Shown here piece after piece: positions 7,638-16,598 of a stretch of 35,459 nucleotides of DNA. Position 1 is the stretch's first letter. The number at the start of each line of letters is the position of its first letter. This DNA is from Clostridiales bacterium. Its GTDB lineage: Bacteria > Bacillota > Clostridia > Oscillospirales > Oscillospiraceae. Made by a program: the position numbers and the translations under genes. Below the pieces are notes generated by a model that searched no databases, was not told where the DNA came from, and worked only from the letters and a program-made list of their open reading frames with translations. Where the stretch lies: positions 1 through 35,459 of the forward strand of contig JAAYMC010000023.1 of the NCBI GenBank assembly GCA_012521555.1, written 5' to 3'.

Positions 7638-8918
7638 TTAAGCGGATTGCGGGATGCCATCGCGGACCGCAACCGCCGCTCTCAGCGTGTCCCACATGTC
7701 GTCCGTCAGGAGGCCGAGCCTCCAGAGCGCGACGCCTTTCAGATGGTATCTCTTGGCCAGCCCGACCTTTGAAAGGAGGCTCTCCGGCGTCTCGTTCGGT
7801 ACGGAAATGCCGAGCGCGAGCTTTTCTCCCGGCACGCACTCAAGCGCCTGCTCGACCGCCTGGGCGACAAGCGCGATTGGCTCCGGCTTTGTGCCGTAAT
7901 CGTACGCCATGATAATGATTGTGTCGGCGCACTCCCCCAGAGCCTGATAGTCATAGCCCTTATAGGCGCTGTTGGGCGCATGCAGCGTCAGCGTGAGACT
8001 CAGCCCCGCCGCGTGCGCTTGCTCCGACAAAAGCCGGACGAATCTGTTAAACGCGCTTTGCGTTGCCAGCAGCTGCTCGCCCTCTTCCCGCAAGCCCAGG
8101 CCTTCAAAGTCGAGATTAATGCCCTGATAATATTGCGCAGCCTCTTTGACGATATTGGCGGCCGCCGCGGCCATGGCGGCGTCGCTGCCCAGCAGAGCCG
8201 TGATGGTGCCGTCCCCGTCTGTGACGTGCACCACCATTTCGGCGGTGAGCCCGTACGCGCCCGCCGCTTTCAGGACGTCCTGCCAGCCGTCGGGCCTGAG
8301 CCAGCCGGTTCGGCTCTTTGTGAGCAGGTTGCCGTCTCTGTCAATGCTGTACCAGCCGAGCGCGACTTCGCCGACGATATCGGTATTGCCTGCGGCCGTC
8401 TCCGGATAGGGCACGCCAAAGAGGTTCGTCCAGCTGCTCGTTTTGCTGTCGCCCAGGGCGTAAAATCCGATGACCGTCATCTCCCTCGGCGGGGACGTGA
8501 CGCTCACAACCCTGTTGTCCCCGTCCCACTCGACTGCGCAGTCAAACGCCTCGCTGAAAAACCTTAAGGGGATAATCGTCCTCCCGCCCGAAATGACCGG
8601 GGCGACGTCCAAAGCGACGGGGGTCCCGCTCAAATAGGCGGTCTTGCTCCCGATCTGCAGCGCCACGACCTTTTCGCCGTCCGTGGCGGTGACCGTCTTT
8701 GAGGCATCGTCCCATTCCACCTGCACGCCCAGCGCTTCCGCAATCGCCCGGAACGGCACGAGGGTCCTGCCGTCCTGAATGACAGGTTTGACGTCAAAAG
8801 CAACGGGTATGTTGTCGACAAAAACTTGAATGGCCTTCTCCTCCTGCGCCATGGCAGCAGGCGCGGCGCAGCCGATTATGAGAAGCGCCGCCGCCAGACA
8901 CAAAAGCGCTTTTTTCAT
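7638..8918 (-). CDS. Secreted GH18-like hydrolase with N-terminal copper-amine-oxidase-type domain
   Basis: A 426-residue exported protein. The signal peptide (MKKALLCLAAALLIIGC) ends in a possible lipobox with Cys17; AMA before Q25 could instead be a type I cleavage site. Residues about 28-144 are a copper amine oxidase N-terminal-like domain (PF07833) in two halves (DGRTLVPFRAIAEALG, then GGRTIIPLRFFSEAF), a common wall-associated domain in Clostridia. Residues about 148-420 are a GH18 barrel with the active-site strand GINLDFEGLG: the catalytic Glu is E272 and D270 is kept, while the first Asp of DxxDxDxE is Asn. This variant resembles the spore-cortex enzymes YaaH/SleL (N-acetylglucosaminidases), so peptidoglycan is a likely substrate by inference. 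GGAGG precedes ATG 8918. It is transcribed alone from the promoter at 8950-8979. Confidence 0.88.
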   Translation of the reverse strand: MKKALLCLAAALLIIGCAAPAAMAQEEKAIQVFVDNIPVAFDVKPVIQDGRTLVPFRAIAEALGVQVEWDDASKTVTATDGEKVVALQIGSKTAYLSGTPVALDVAPVISGGRTIIPLRFFSEAFDCAVEWDGDNRVVSVTSPPREMTVIGFYALGDSKTSSWTNLFGVPYPETAAGNTDIVGEVALGWYSIDRDGNLLTKSRTGWLRPDGWQDVLKAAGAYGLTAEMVVHVTDGDGTITALLGSDAAMAAAAANIVKEAAQYYQGINLDFEGLGLREEGEQLLATQSAFNRFVRLLSEQAHAAGLSLTLTLHAPNSAYKGYDYQALGECADTIIIMAYDYGTKPEPIALVAQAVEQALECVPGEKLALGISVPNETPESLLSKVGLAKRYHLKGVALWRLGLLTDDMWDTLRAAVAVRDGIPQSA

Positions 8919-8949
8919 TATGTACCTCCAGAAAATTCATGCACACGAC

Positions 8950-8979
8950 ATTATACTACAATCCGGTTACCGGGTCCAA
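8950..8979 (-). promoter_or_regulatory. Promoter of the GH18 gene
   Basis: On the minus strand: TTGGAC (8974-8979), an 18-nt spacer, TATAAT (8950-8955). The start of transcription would lie about 25 bp upstream of the ATG, with GGAGG in between. Confidence 0.7.
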
Positions 8980-9208
8980 CGGGAAGCTGCCTGCATTTCT
9001 CAGCAAAAATGCAAGGATTTCCGCAATAATCCCGCCTGTGATGCAAAAACATTGGGCAGGCAGCGAATAAAACCGTCTGCCTTTTTACTGCCCGCGCGGC
9101 CGCGGGGGCGGCCGTTTTCATCCCAAAGCGGATGCGCGCCCAATCCGGCGCGCGCGTCCCGCGCGATGCAGTCAATCGCGCCGCACGCAGCCGGCACCGG
9201 CGCGGCGC
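8980..9208. other. Intergenic region between two minus-strand secreted-protein genes
   Basis: No gene is supported. An AGGCAG/CTGCCT inverted repeat followed by TTTTTA lies near 9060-9082 and would act as a weak terminator on the plus strand. A GCGCCGC/GCGGCGC stem directly follows the stop of the SLH gene (about 9178-9206) but has no T-run on the minus strand. Confidence 0.35.
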
Positions 9209-12200
9209 TTATATCAGTCCCGATTTTTGCAGGAGCCGCCGGAGCATCACGGCGGCCTCGGCGCGCGTGACGAGCTCTTTCGGCGCAAGTGTGCCGCCGC
9301 CCCTGCCGTGGGCGACGCCCGTTTTCAGGCACGCCGCGGCGCCTTCTCTCGCAAAGGCGGAGACGGCCGCGCCGTCCGCGAACGCTCCGAGCAGGCTTTC
9401 GGCCTCGCCGGCGGAGAGGGCGGCGTCGAGCCTTGTCACCGCCATCGCCCGCGCGACGACGGCCATCGCCTGCTCGCGCGTGATCGGGTCGTCGGGGCCG
9501 AAGGTCGCCTCGTCGTACCCGAAGATCAGCCCGTGCCGCGCGGCGGCCTCTATGTATCCGCCGTGCCACGCCTCCGGCGCAGCGTCCTTAAAGCGGCATG
9601 TGTCGGCAGGCCTGATGCCGAGCGCCCGGACGAGGGCGGTGGCAAATTCGGCCCGGGTGATAAAGCTGTCCGGGTTGAACCGGCCGTTTTCGTCGCCTGT
9701 CACGACGAGCCGCGCGCCCATATCGTTGACGGCGCCTTGCGCCCAGTGGCCGGATACGTCTTCAAACGCCGCCGGGTTGGAGATCACCGAGTAGGTGCTG
9801 TTTGTCAGGCTGCTGATGACGGCGTAGTACCTGCCGCCGATGAGAGCCACGCGCGTCGGAACGTGGCGCACCGCCCCGCTCGGTTCGACCACGACGGCCG
9901 TCGTAACCTCCCCGTGGTCAACGCCATCGGGAATGGCCACCATCCACTCCACGTAAGAGCCGAAGGCCGTCACGTCAATCGTTCGTCCGTTGTAGGTACA
10001 GCGAACCGTAAACTCGATGGCCGGAACAACAAGCTTAAACCCTCTGGCGGCAGCGGCGTCCTGAACGAGCTGCGCGGCCGCGCCTGAGGGCGCCGCTATC
10101 GTCACCTCGACCGTGATGTCCGCAAGGTCGGCGTCCTCCCCGAACTGCTCGGCGATGGCGCTGATACTCACCGCGCCGGCCGGGAGGGTGTACACGGCCT
10201 CGCCCGTCCTGATTTCAAGCGCCGCCTCCCTGTCCTCCATGTCCTTTATAAGCCGCCCCGTCAAAGCGGCTGTTTTCACGGCCTGCGCCCCTTCAATCGG
10301 GACGGCGATGACCGCCTGATCTTCCGCGCTGTCAAGCAGCGCGCCCACAAGCTCGGGGCTGAGCGTCACCGTCAGGGTCGCGCGCCCGTCGCTCGTCCGC
10401 CCCTTTGTCTGTACGCCGGCGAGGACGGTTTTGCCGCCCACGATAACCGGCACCTGAACAGGCACGCTGCCGGGCGATATCGGCGCGGCGGGCGGCGTGT
10501 CACCCGGCACGTCAGATGGCGGCGTGTCAGGCGGTTCGTCAGGCGGCCGACCGTCATCCGGCGTCGGCGCGACGCTCACTCTCCTGCTCCAGACCCTCTC
10601 GTTCCCGCATGCGTCGTAGACTTTTACATACAAGGTATACTCTCCGCTTTCCAAAGTCAGCGTGACGTCTTTCTGCGCCGCTTCCGGGAAGACTACCTCT
10701 TCGCCGTAAACCGGCTCCCCGCCGCCGGATGCCCTGCCGATCGCGTACGCGGCCACGCCGCTTTCCCCGTCGAAAAGCCGCAGCGTGATGCTGCCCGCGG
10801 TGTGCGGCGCCTCGTCACGGCCGAGGACGGCCACCTCCGGCGGCGCGGTGTCGCGCACCACCGTCAGCGTGCGCGCGGCCGGCTCGGACGTCCTGCCCCC
10901 TTCGGATACCGTCAGCACGAATGTGTAGACGCCGGGCAAGGACGCCCCGTCCAGCACAAGCGCATCTCCGCCCGCCAAATCCACGGGCTTCCCTTCGGGG
11001 TCGTACACCGCGTAATGATAGGTAAGCTCCCCCGCCTCCTCCGCGAGAGCGACGGACTTGCCGGTGTTCCCGAACCGGACGGTGTATGCGCCGCCGTTCA
11101 GGTGCCTGATATCGACCTTATTGACGAACGTCCCCTCGCCGTCGGTGATGTCGAAGATGGCCACGGGCGGCAGCCCTTCGCCGGTTGGCAGCGCAGCCCT
11201 GCCGCCCCACGAAATATCGCCGTGGTAAAGCCCGGCGATGTAACGCGCGGCGGCCTGCGCGTTTTCCTCCGGACTGCTTCCGCTCAGCCACAGCCCGTTG
11301 CCGCCGCTGTCGGAAACGACGTCGCCGCCGCCCGGGCCGGTGGTGAGGTAGAAGATCTGATCCTGCTTAAGGCGCGCCAAAAGCTCGAAATAAGACGGCT
11401 CGCCGCTCCTCCCGTCGCCGCCGGAGAGCACGATATACACTTTTTGGGCGCTCTCAATGAAAGACGCGCCGCGCAGGCCGTCTGCCGCGGTCCTCCGGTA
11501 TCCCATCCGGAGATTGGAAAACGTGAATTTGGATATCTTCGTCTTTTCATAGTCGTTTCTGAGAAAGCTCGCCAGCGGGCCAAAGCCGTTGTATCCCGTG
11601 TCGTCGAGCGCGCCGTCGTAGAGCGTGCGCGCCGTCCCGGGCGACGTTCCTCCAGCGTCCGTATAATCCGTTTCGACGCAGCTTAGCGACGCCGGCGTGA
11701 TGGTGATGTCAACGCGCTTTTTCTCCCCGTTAAAGCCAAACGCCCCAAGCGGCGTTGCATAAACAAAGCCCGAGTCGACGAGGGAGCCGTAACCGTCATA
11801 ATTGTGCATATCCTCGGCAAGCACGCCGTCTTTGATTTTTAAAAGGTAGACGGTTCCCGCCGTAGCCGAGTTAAATTTATAAAACAGGATGTACCCGTGG
11901 ATAAAGCCGTCTTCATCAATGCCCGAGTTCATCAGCAGCCCCGCCCCGTCGAGCGCGTGGGCGCAGATTTCGGACGCGTCCATGTCAAAGGAGACCGTTT
12001 TCGCCGCCGAAGATGCGGGGCAGATCAGAAAGTCCTTGTAGGCCGGCTCGCTGTAGCCGAGGAAAACGACGCTCGTGTCGCCACCGGCCGCGCCGGCGTA
12101 AATGTGCCTGTCGCGCAGGTAAACCGCGTCCATCGAGCCGGGCGACGTGATATCCGTCACGAAGAGGGCTTCCGGCTTGTTCGAGATGAGATGGGCTGAA

Positions 12201-13204
12201 ATTTTATTGTATATATCGAAGGAGTAAATGAACGCGTCATAATAATAGCCGCTTATAATTTCCGCCCTGCGCTGATCGTCCAGGTTTGAGGCGGTCTCGC
12301 CGGCCAAATACTCGGAAAAGAAAGTGCTAAACCACAAGTCCCTGTATTCGCTGAGCGCGGCGGCTTTCTCCTCGTCGCTGAGCTTTTCGTATTCCTCGTC
12401 CGTATAAAAGGGCTTTATGCAGTTTATCAGCAAAAACTCGTCCGCCAGCGCCTTTACGGCGTTTTCCTCAAGATGGCTCAGGAGCACGGAACCGTAGTGG
12501 TAATCGAAGTTGCCGAAAAGCTCCCATTCAATCTGGTATACAAGCAGGTTTTTCTCCTCATCCGTGAGCGCGCCGTAGCAGCGCCCGTACGTTATAAGCG
12601 CCGTATAGTCCCTGACCGCCTCCAAAACGGCCTCGTACACGGCGGCCTGTTCGTCCCGGCTCAGCTCGCCGTAGGGATGGATCTGCGCCGCATAGCGCCG
12701 CAGGATAGCCGCCTGATTGCACGAATATATCAGAAGCGCATACTCCGCCCAGAGCTGCTCGTGCAGATCTTCCTCTCCGGCCGCGAGAGCGGACGGCGGA
12801 ATCTTGAAGCTCGTCTCCTTCCAGTAGAAATACGGGCGCCTGCCGGAGCGGTCGTCCCACCCTTCCGGCGCGGAGCCGTCCGGCGGGTAAATGGGGTGGT
12901 AATAGTGGTCGTAGACGTACCAGCCGTCAAAATCGGAAAGGCTGACGTCCGTCTCCAATTCCACCGTACTGAGGCGATATTCCGCCGGGCCGAGCCCTTC
13001 GGCCGCAAGCGCGCTTTCAAGCCGCGCCGCAAACTCCGGCAGCGTGCCCCCCGGATAGCCGGGGTCTTGGACTATCAGGATATCAACCGGCCGCCGCTCG
13101 CTGATGTTTATGGCATGGGGCGACGTGTAGGCAAGCGCGCCCGTCGGGAAAACGTAGAACGCCAGCAGGCAGGCCAGCACGATACCGAGAAGCCTTTTTG
13201 TCAT
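9209..13204 (-). CDS. Large secreted protein with Ig-like region, Pro-rich linker and three SLH domains
   Basis: A 1331-residue exported protein. A signal peptide (MTKRLLGIVLACLLAFYVF, cleavage likely near ALA-Y26) is followed by an unrecognised region of about 550 residues that starts VDILIVQDPGYPGG and is rich in Tyr, Asp and Glu. Around residue 588 lies IVLSGGDG followed by a Rossmann-like pattern, somewhat like a von Willebrand A fold but without a visible MIDAS motif. Residues about 690-870 look like two bacterial Ig-like domains. A linker rich in Pro and Asp (about 878-905) precedes a beta-rich module and three SLH domains (about 1145-1331; FEDVSGHWAQ, FKDAAPEAWHGGYI and a degenerate third). 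SLH domains bind pyruvylated wall polysaccharide, so the protein is surface-anchored. Its job is unknown. The ribosome binding site (TTGGGGG) is weak. Confidence 0.85.
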   Translation of the reverse strand: MTKRLLGIVLACLLAFYVFPTGALAYTSPHAINISERRPVDILIVQDPGYPGGTLPEFAARLESALAAEGLGPAEYRLSTVELETDVSLSDFDGWYVYDHYYHPIYPPDGSAPEGWDDRSGRRPYFYWKETSFKIPPSALAAGEEDLHEQLWAEYALLIYSCNQAAILRRYAAQIHPYGELSRDEQAAVYEAVLEAVRDYTALITYGRCYGALTDEEKNLLVYQIEWELFGNFDYHYGSVLLSHLEENAVKALADEFLLINCIKPFYTDEEYEKLSDEEKAAALSEYRDLWFSTFFSEYLAGETASNLDDQRRAEIISGYYYDAFIYSFDIYNKISAHLISNKPEALFVTDITSPGSMDAVYLRDRHIYAGAAGGDTSVVFLGYSEPAYKDFLICPASSAAKTVSFDMDASEICAHALDGAGLLMNSGIDEDGFIHGYILFYKFNSATAGTVYLLKIKDGVLAEDMHNYDGYGSLVDSGFVYATPLGAFGFNGEKKRVDITITPASLSCVETDYTDAGGTSPGTARTLYDGALDDTGYNGFGPLASFLRNDYEKTKISKFTFSNLRMGYRRTAADGLRGASFIESAQKVYIVLSGGDGRSGEPSYFELLARLKQDQIFYLTTGPGGGDVVSDSGGNGLWLSGSSPEENAQAAARYIAGLYHGDISWGGRAALPTGEGLPPVAIFDITDGEGTFVNKVDIRHLNGGAYTVRFGNTGKSVALAEEAGELTYHYAVYDPEGKPVDLAGGDALVLDGASLPGVYTFVLTVSEGGRTSEPAARTLTVVRDTAPPEVAVLGRDEAPHTAGSITLRLFDGESGVAAYAIGRASGGGEPVYGEEVVFPEAAQKDVTLTLESGEYTLYVKVYDACGNERVWSRRVSVAPTPDDGRPPDEPPDTPPSDVPGDTPPAAPISPGSVPVQVPVIVGGKTVLAGVQTKGRTSDGRATLTVTLSPELVGALLDSAEDQAVIAVPIEGAQAVKTAALTGRLIKDMEDREAALEIRTGEAVYTLPAGAVSISAIAEQFGEDADLADITVEVTIAAPSGAAAQLVQDAAAARGFKLVVPAIEFTVRCTYNGRTIDVTAFGSYVEWMVAIPDGVDHGEVTTAVVVEPSGAVRHVPTRVALIGGRYYAVISSLTNSTYSVISNPAAFEDVSGHWAQGAVNDMGARLVVTGDENGRFNPDSFITRAEFATALVRALGIRPADTCRFKDAAPEAWHGGYIEAAARHGLIFGYDEATFGPDDPITREQAMAVVARAMAVTRLDAALSAGEAESLLGAFADGAAVSAFAREGAAACLKTGVAHGRGGGTLAPKELVTRAEAAVMLRRLLQKSGLI

Positions 13205-13396
13205 TTTTTAACCCCCAAACCATGAATTTACAATATAATTACCATTAACGTGTCGATATAACAAGTATTTTGTCGACTGCGGGCGGCGCGCGGATCATTT
13301 TCTAACACCGCCTGTACAATCTGCACAATCGTCAATCCGCCGAATCCGGCGTCCAAATGCGCTTTCGGTTTTGGGGTTTTGGGCTTTTGATTTCCT

Positions 13397-13425
13397 TTGA
13401 CAAAAAGCGTATAATTTGATAGAAT
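13397..13425 (+). promoter_or_regulatory. Promoter of the MarR-MATE operon
   Basis: Consensus TTGACA (13397-13402), a 17-nt spacer and TAGAAT (13420-13425). Confidence 0.85.
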
Positions 13426-13427
13426 GC

Positions 13428-13439
13428 ATCGCATGCGAT
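13428..13439. promoter_or_regulatory. Probable MarR operator
   Basis: The perfect 12-bp palindrome ATCGCATGCGAT begins 3 bp after the -10 hexamer and is centred near the expected transcription start. MarR repressors commonly bind such dyads at their own promoter; binding here is inferred from position. Confidence 0.55.
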
Positions 13440-13461
13440 TTATCCATAGAGGGGAATCCGG

Positions 13462-13926
13462 ATGGGGCAGCCAGAGAGTTATCTCGCGGTCAAAATCATC
13501 CAGCTTGGCAACGCTGTGACCTGGCTGCGCAATAAAACGATGCAATCTTTCGGCCTGACGTCCAGCCAGAGCGAAGTCATCCGGTACATATTAAGAAACG
13601 CTGATAATCCCGTCACAGCCGGGGATATCATGGAGCATCTCCATCTCTCCCAATCCACGGTGGCCGGGATTTTGCATCGTCTGGAGAAAAAAGGGTTTAT
13701 CACCCGCTGTGCCCACGCCGGCGACAGCCGGATAAACGTCATCACGCCGACGGAGCTGGGAATCGCGGTGCGTAAAGCCCTGATTGACAACGCAGTGGAA
13801 ATGGAGCGGAAAATGCTCCAGGGAATGTCCCCGGAAGAGCAGGCGCATTTCAGGCGCCTGCTTCAAATCGCGCTTGACAACATCAACACTTTAAGACAGA
13901 AAGAGAACGGCGATCACCATGAATGA
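13462..13926 (+). CDS. MarR-family transcriptional regulator
   Basis: A 154-residue winged-helix protein of usual MarR length. The core reads TSSQSEVIRYILRNAD, then VTAGDIMEHLHLSQSTVAGI as the helix-turn-helix, then LHRLEKKGFITRCAHAGDSR as the wing with the conserved Asp-Ser-Arg. N- and C-terminal helices would form the dimer. Family members repress transporter genes and release DNA on binding small phenolic or other toxic ligands. The gene sits directly upstream of a MATE exporter and overlaps it by 8 bp, so it very likely controls that exporter and itself; a palindrome lies at the shared promoter. GAGGGGA lies 8 nt before the ATG. The ligand cannot be predicted. Confidence 0.93.
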   Translation: MGQPESYLAVKIIQLGNAVTWLRNKTMQSFGLTSSQSEVIRYILRNADNPVTAGDIMEHLHLSQSTVAGILHRLEKKGFITRCAHAGDSRINVITPTELGIAVRKALIDNAVEMERKMLQGMSPEEQAHFRRLLQIALDNINTLRQKENGDHHE

Positions 13927-15310
13927 AAAGAAAGAGCTCTTTGAATCAATTCCCGTGCCAAAGGCGCTTGCGTCTCTGGCCATCCCGACGATTATCAGCT
14001 CGCTGATCACCATGATCTATAATCTGGCCGATACGTTCTATATCGGCCAGACAAACGACCCTTATAAAGTTGCGGCCGCCTCCGTTTCTTTCGCTTTCCC
14101 CTTCCTCATGAGCGCCCTGTCCAGCCTGTTCGGCATGGGCGGCGGCAGCCTCATTTCCCGCCTGCTGGGCAGGCAGGAGCCGGAAGAGGCCAGGAAGGCC
14201 TGCGCCTTCAGCATTTACGGCGCGCTTTTAGTCACGGTGATTTACTGTGCCTGCGTCTACATATTTATGGAACCGCTGCTGCGCCTGGTCGGCGCCAGCG
14301 ACAACACCGTCGGCTACGCCTCCTCCTATGTGTTATGGGTCGTCGTCTTCGGCGGCATCCCGGCCTCCATGAACATGACAATGGCGCATTTTCTTCGCAG
14401 CACGGGCTACTCAAAGCAGGCCAGCTTCGGGCTTGGCATGGGCGGCGTGCTGAACATCATCCTCGACCCGCTGTTCATGTTCGTCATTTTTGAGCCGGGG
14501 TTTGAGGTGACCGGCGCGGCCGTCGCGACCATGCTTTCAAACTACTGCACATTCATTTATTTCATTATCATGTTTGTCCGTCTGAGAAAGAGGACCGTCC
14601 TTTCCTTCTCTCCCCGCCTTATCCTCCCCGGAGCGAAATATATCGGGCAGATTGCCTCCGTCGGCTTCCCCTCCGCGATTTCCTCGAGTCTGGCATGCGT
14701 GGCCAACATCCTGATTAACAAGCTGGCTGCCCAGTACGGCGATATTCCGGTGGCGGCGTTTGGCATCGTCAAAAAGATTGACATGCTGCCCATGAACGTG
14801 GGCATGGGCCTGTGCCAGGGCATGGTGCCGCTGGTGGCGTACAATTACGCCTCCAAGGATTACAAACGCATGCATGCGGCGGCCAAGTGCGCCCGGATCT
14901 GGGGCATGGCCTTCGCCGCGATTTGCATCGTCGTGTTTGAAATCTTCGCCGAAGGCGCCGTCGGCATCTTCATCAGAGAGCCGGAGACGTACGCGCTGTC
15001 GACCAAATTCCTGCGGATTTGCTGCCTGGCCACCCCGTTCATGATCAGCAACTTCCAGATGAACTTCACGTTCCAGGCCATGGGCAAGGGCTGGCAGTCC
15101 CTGATCCTCTCCTCCTGCCGCCAGGGCCTCGTCAACATCCCGCTCCTGTTTTTGATGAACGCCCTGTTCGGGCTGTACGGCGTCGTATGGACGCAGCTGC
15201 TTGCCGACTGCCTCACGCTGGCCCTCTCCTTCGGTCTGTATTATAGGCTGCTCAAATCCCTCAGGGCGGAAGAGGCGGCGTATGAACAGGCCATCGCTCA
15301 GGATACATAA
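13919..15310 (+). CDS. MATE-family multidrug efflux transporter
   Basis: A 463-residue membrane protein with twelve hydrophobic segments arranged as two homologous halves. Family features include the N-terminal PKALASLAIPTIISSLITMIYNLADTFYIG region, the GGGSLISRLLGR loop in the first half and PMNVGMGLCQGMVPLVAYNY in the second. MATE proteins expel cationic drugs and other compounds in exchange for sodium or protons. The ATG at 13919 lies inside the end of marR in another frame, so the two are translationally coupled; the local ribosome binding site (AGAGAACGG) is weak, which fits coupling. It ends in a typical hydrophilic tail, and a strong terminator follows about 115 bp later. Confidence 0.95.
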   Translation: MNEKKELFESIPVPKALASLAIPTIISSLITMIYNLADTFYIGQTNDPYKVAAASVSFAFPFLMSALSSLFGMGGGSLISRLLGRQEPEEARKACAFSIYGALLVTVIYCACVYIFMEPLLRLVGASDNTVGYASSYVLWVVVFGGIPASMNMTMAHFLRSTGYSKQASFGLGMGGVLNIILDPLFMFVIFEPGFEVTGAAVATMLSNYCTFIYFIIMFVRLRKRTVLSFSPRLILPGAKYIGQIASVGFPSAISSSLACVANILINKLAAQYGDIPVAAFGIVKKIDMLPMNVGMGLCQGMVPLVAYNYASKDYKRMHAAAKCARIWGMAFAAICIVVFEIFAEGAVGIFIREPETYALSTKFLRICCLATPFMISNFQMNFTFQAMGKGWQSLILSSCRQGLVNIPLLFLMNALFGLYGVVWTQLLADCLTLALSFGLYYRLLKSLRAEEAAYEQAIAQDT

Positions 15311-15423
15311 CAGAGAAACCGGGCGCATCTCTCCCGCCATCGGTCCTGAGTCGTCTGTCAAACCCCTGTAAAACAATTTGAATTTCAATTCAACACATCA
15401 ATATGGCCGCATATAGTGAAAAA

Positions 15424-15453
15424 GCCGGACGCTTCCACGCGTCCGGATTTTTT
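15424..15453 (+). terminator. Terminator of the MarR-MATE operon
   Basis: An 8-bp perfect stem, CCGGACGC (15425-15432) with GCGTCCGG (15439-15446), and a 6-nt loop, followed by a run of seven T after one A. Confidence 0.9.
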
Positions 15454-15506
15454 GTGCGGCGCCGTATTCCCAAACTATTCTTCGATTATACGGAAATTAA
15501 AAAATC

Positions 15507-15523
15507 TATGCGCCGATTGCATA
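15507..15523. promoter_or_regulatory. Possible LysR-regulator binding dyad
   Basis: TATGC-N7-GCATA, a 17-bp interrupted palindrome of the general LysR-box kind (T-N11-A inside a dyad), 20 bp upstream of the -35 of the LysR gene promoter. Position and geometry fit autoregulation, but the motif is short. Confidence 0.35.
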
Positions 15524-15543
15524 ACACTATGACGGTTGTCTTA

Positions 15544-15571
15544 TTGTTTTCCCAAACCTAAATGTTATAAT
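15544..15571 (+). promoter_or_regulatory. Promoter of the LysR-led locus
   Basis: TTGTTT (15544-15549), a 16-nt spacer and a consensus TATAAT (15566-15571). Confidence 0.65.
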
Positions 15572-15636
15572 GAACAAAAAATGATACAAATCTCGGGTTC
15601 CGGCAGTTATTGTACACAATGCCGCATGGAGGACGT

Positions 15637-16542
15637 ATGGATTTGGCCAAATTGACAGCATTTTTTGCTGTCGCCCAGACAAAGAGCTTTTCAAAGGCTG
15701 CAGACCTCCTTTTTAAAAACCAATCCGCGATCAGCCGTCAGATTCTTGCCCTCGAAAAAGAGCTGGGCGTCCAGCTCTTTATTCGTGGCTCGCGTTCGGT
15801 CGTCCTGACGAAGGCCGGCCAGGTCTTCAAGGCCGGCATGGAAAAGGTGACCGATCTCTATCAGGCCGTGCTCTCCAATACGCACGCCGCCCAAAGCGGC
15901 TATATCGCGGAAGTGCGCATCTGCACGCACCCCGGCACGCTCTATTCGAATATCCTGACTCCGGTTGTCCTTGCTTTTGAAAAGCAGCACCCGGAGATCT
16001 TCGTCTCCCTTCAGACTTCCTATTCCGGCGACGCGTCGAGAAAGCTGGACGAACACAGCGTCGACTTTGTGTTCTGGCGCTGGGAGGAGTATTCCAGCAT
16101 CTCGCGCAGCTATATGAACGTCGTCGAAAGGCCGAACGGGTTTCTGCTCCCCGCCGACCATCCCAAGGCTTCCATCGCACCGGAAGACCTCACTCTGGAT
16201 GACTTCAAAGACGACACGTTTATTCTGCTATCGGATTATATCGCCCCGAAACTTGCCAGCAGGCTCATCAAAAAATACGCCGCCTTAGGGTATGACCCGA
16301 AGGTGCTCTACGCTCCCGATCTGGACACCTCCCTTTTATGGGTTTCGGCCAGGCGGGGCATCATAGCGGCTTCCGACCAGTGCATCGCCGCCGGCAACCC
16401 GGCCTTCCGGTTTGTACCCCTGCAGCAGCTTGGAAGAACAATCTTCTCCTTTATCTGGGACAAGCAAAACGACAATCCGAGCATGGAGGTCTTTTTGGCG
16501 TTCCTGTCCGACTACGTTGCAGAGCATTCTCCGTCCGTTTAA
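15637..16542 (+). CDS. LysR-family transcriptional regulator
   Basis: A 301-residue protein of normal LysR length. Residues 1-60 form the winged helix: MDLAKLTAFFAVAQTKSFSK, AADLLFKNQSAISRQILALE, KELGVQLFIRGSRSVVLTKAG, with the conserved A-A-x-L and S-x-I-S-R-Q-I. The rest is the periplasmic-binding-protein-like effector domain (about 90-295). The ATG at 15637 is preceded by GGAGG at 4 nt; an in-frame ATG at 15610 lacks such a site and adds nine residues not typical of the family. It precedes, on the same strand and 56 bp away, an APC permease and four redox genes, so it is the likely activator or sensor for that pathway. Most LysR genes are divergent from their targets; this one is co-directional. 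Confidence 0.94.
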   Translation: MDLAKLTAFFAVAQTKSFSKAADLLFKNQSAISRQILALEKELGVQLFIRGSRSVVLTKAGQVFKAGMEKVTDLYQAVLSNTHAAQSGYIAEVRICTHPGTLYSNILTPVVLAFEKQHPEIFVSLQTSYSGDASRKLDEHSVDFVFWRWEEYSSISRSYMNVVERPNGFLLPADHPKASIAPEDLTLDDFKDDTFILLSDYIAPKLASRLIKKYAALGYDPKVLYAPDLDTSLLWVSARRGIIAASDQCIAAGNPAFRFVPLQQLGRTIFSFIWDKQNDNPSMEVFLAFLSDYVAEHSPSV

Positions 16543-16598
16543 AACGGCGCGGGGAGGCAGGTATAAAAACCTTATTATAATTCAAGGAGGCCTAATCC

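Larger units (their letters stand above)
15311..15636. other. Intergenic region between the MATE and LysR genes
   Basis: It holds the terminator at 15424-15453 and the LysR promoter at 15544-15571. Two small dyads lie before the terminator: TTGAATT-TC-AATTCAA at 15378-15393 and ATATG-GCCG-CATAT at 15401-15414. No coding sequence is supported. Confidence 0.5.

Noticed and set aside
13245-13280. TGTCGA direct repeat upstream of the large SLH gene as an operator
   Set aside because: Only 6 bp long, with no clear promoter hexamers around it on the minus strand.
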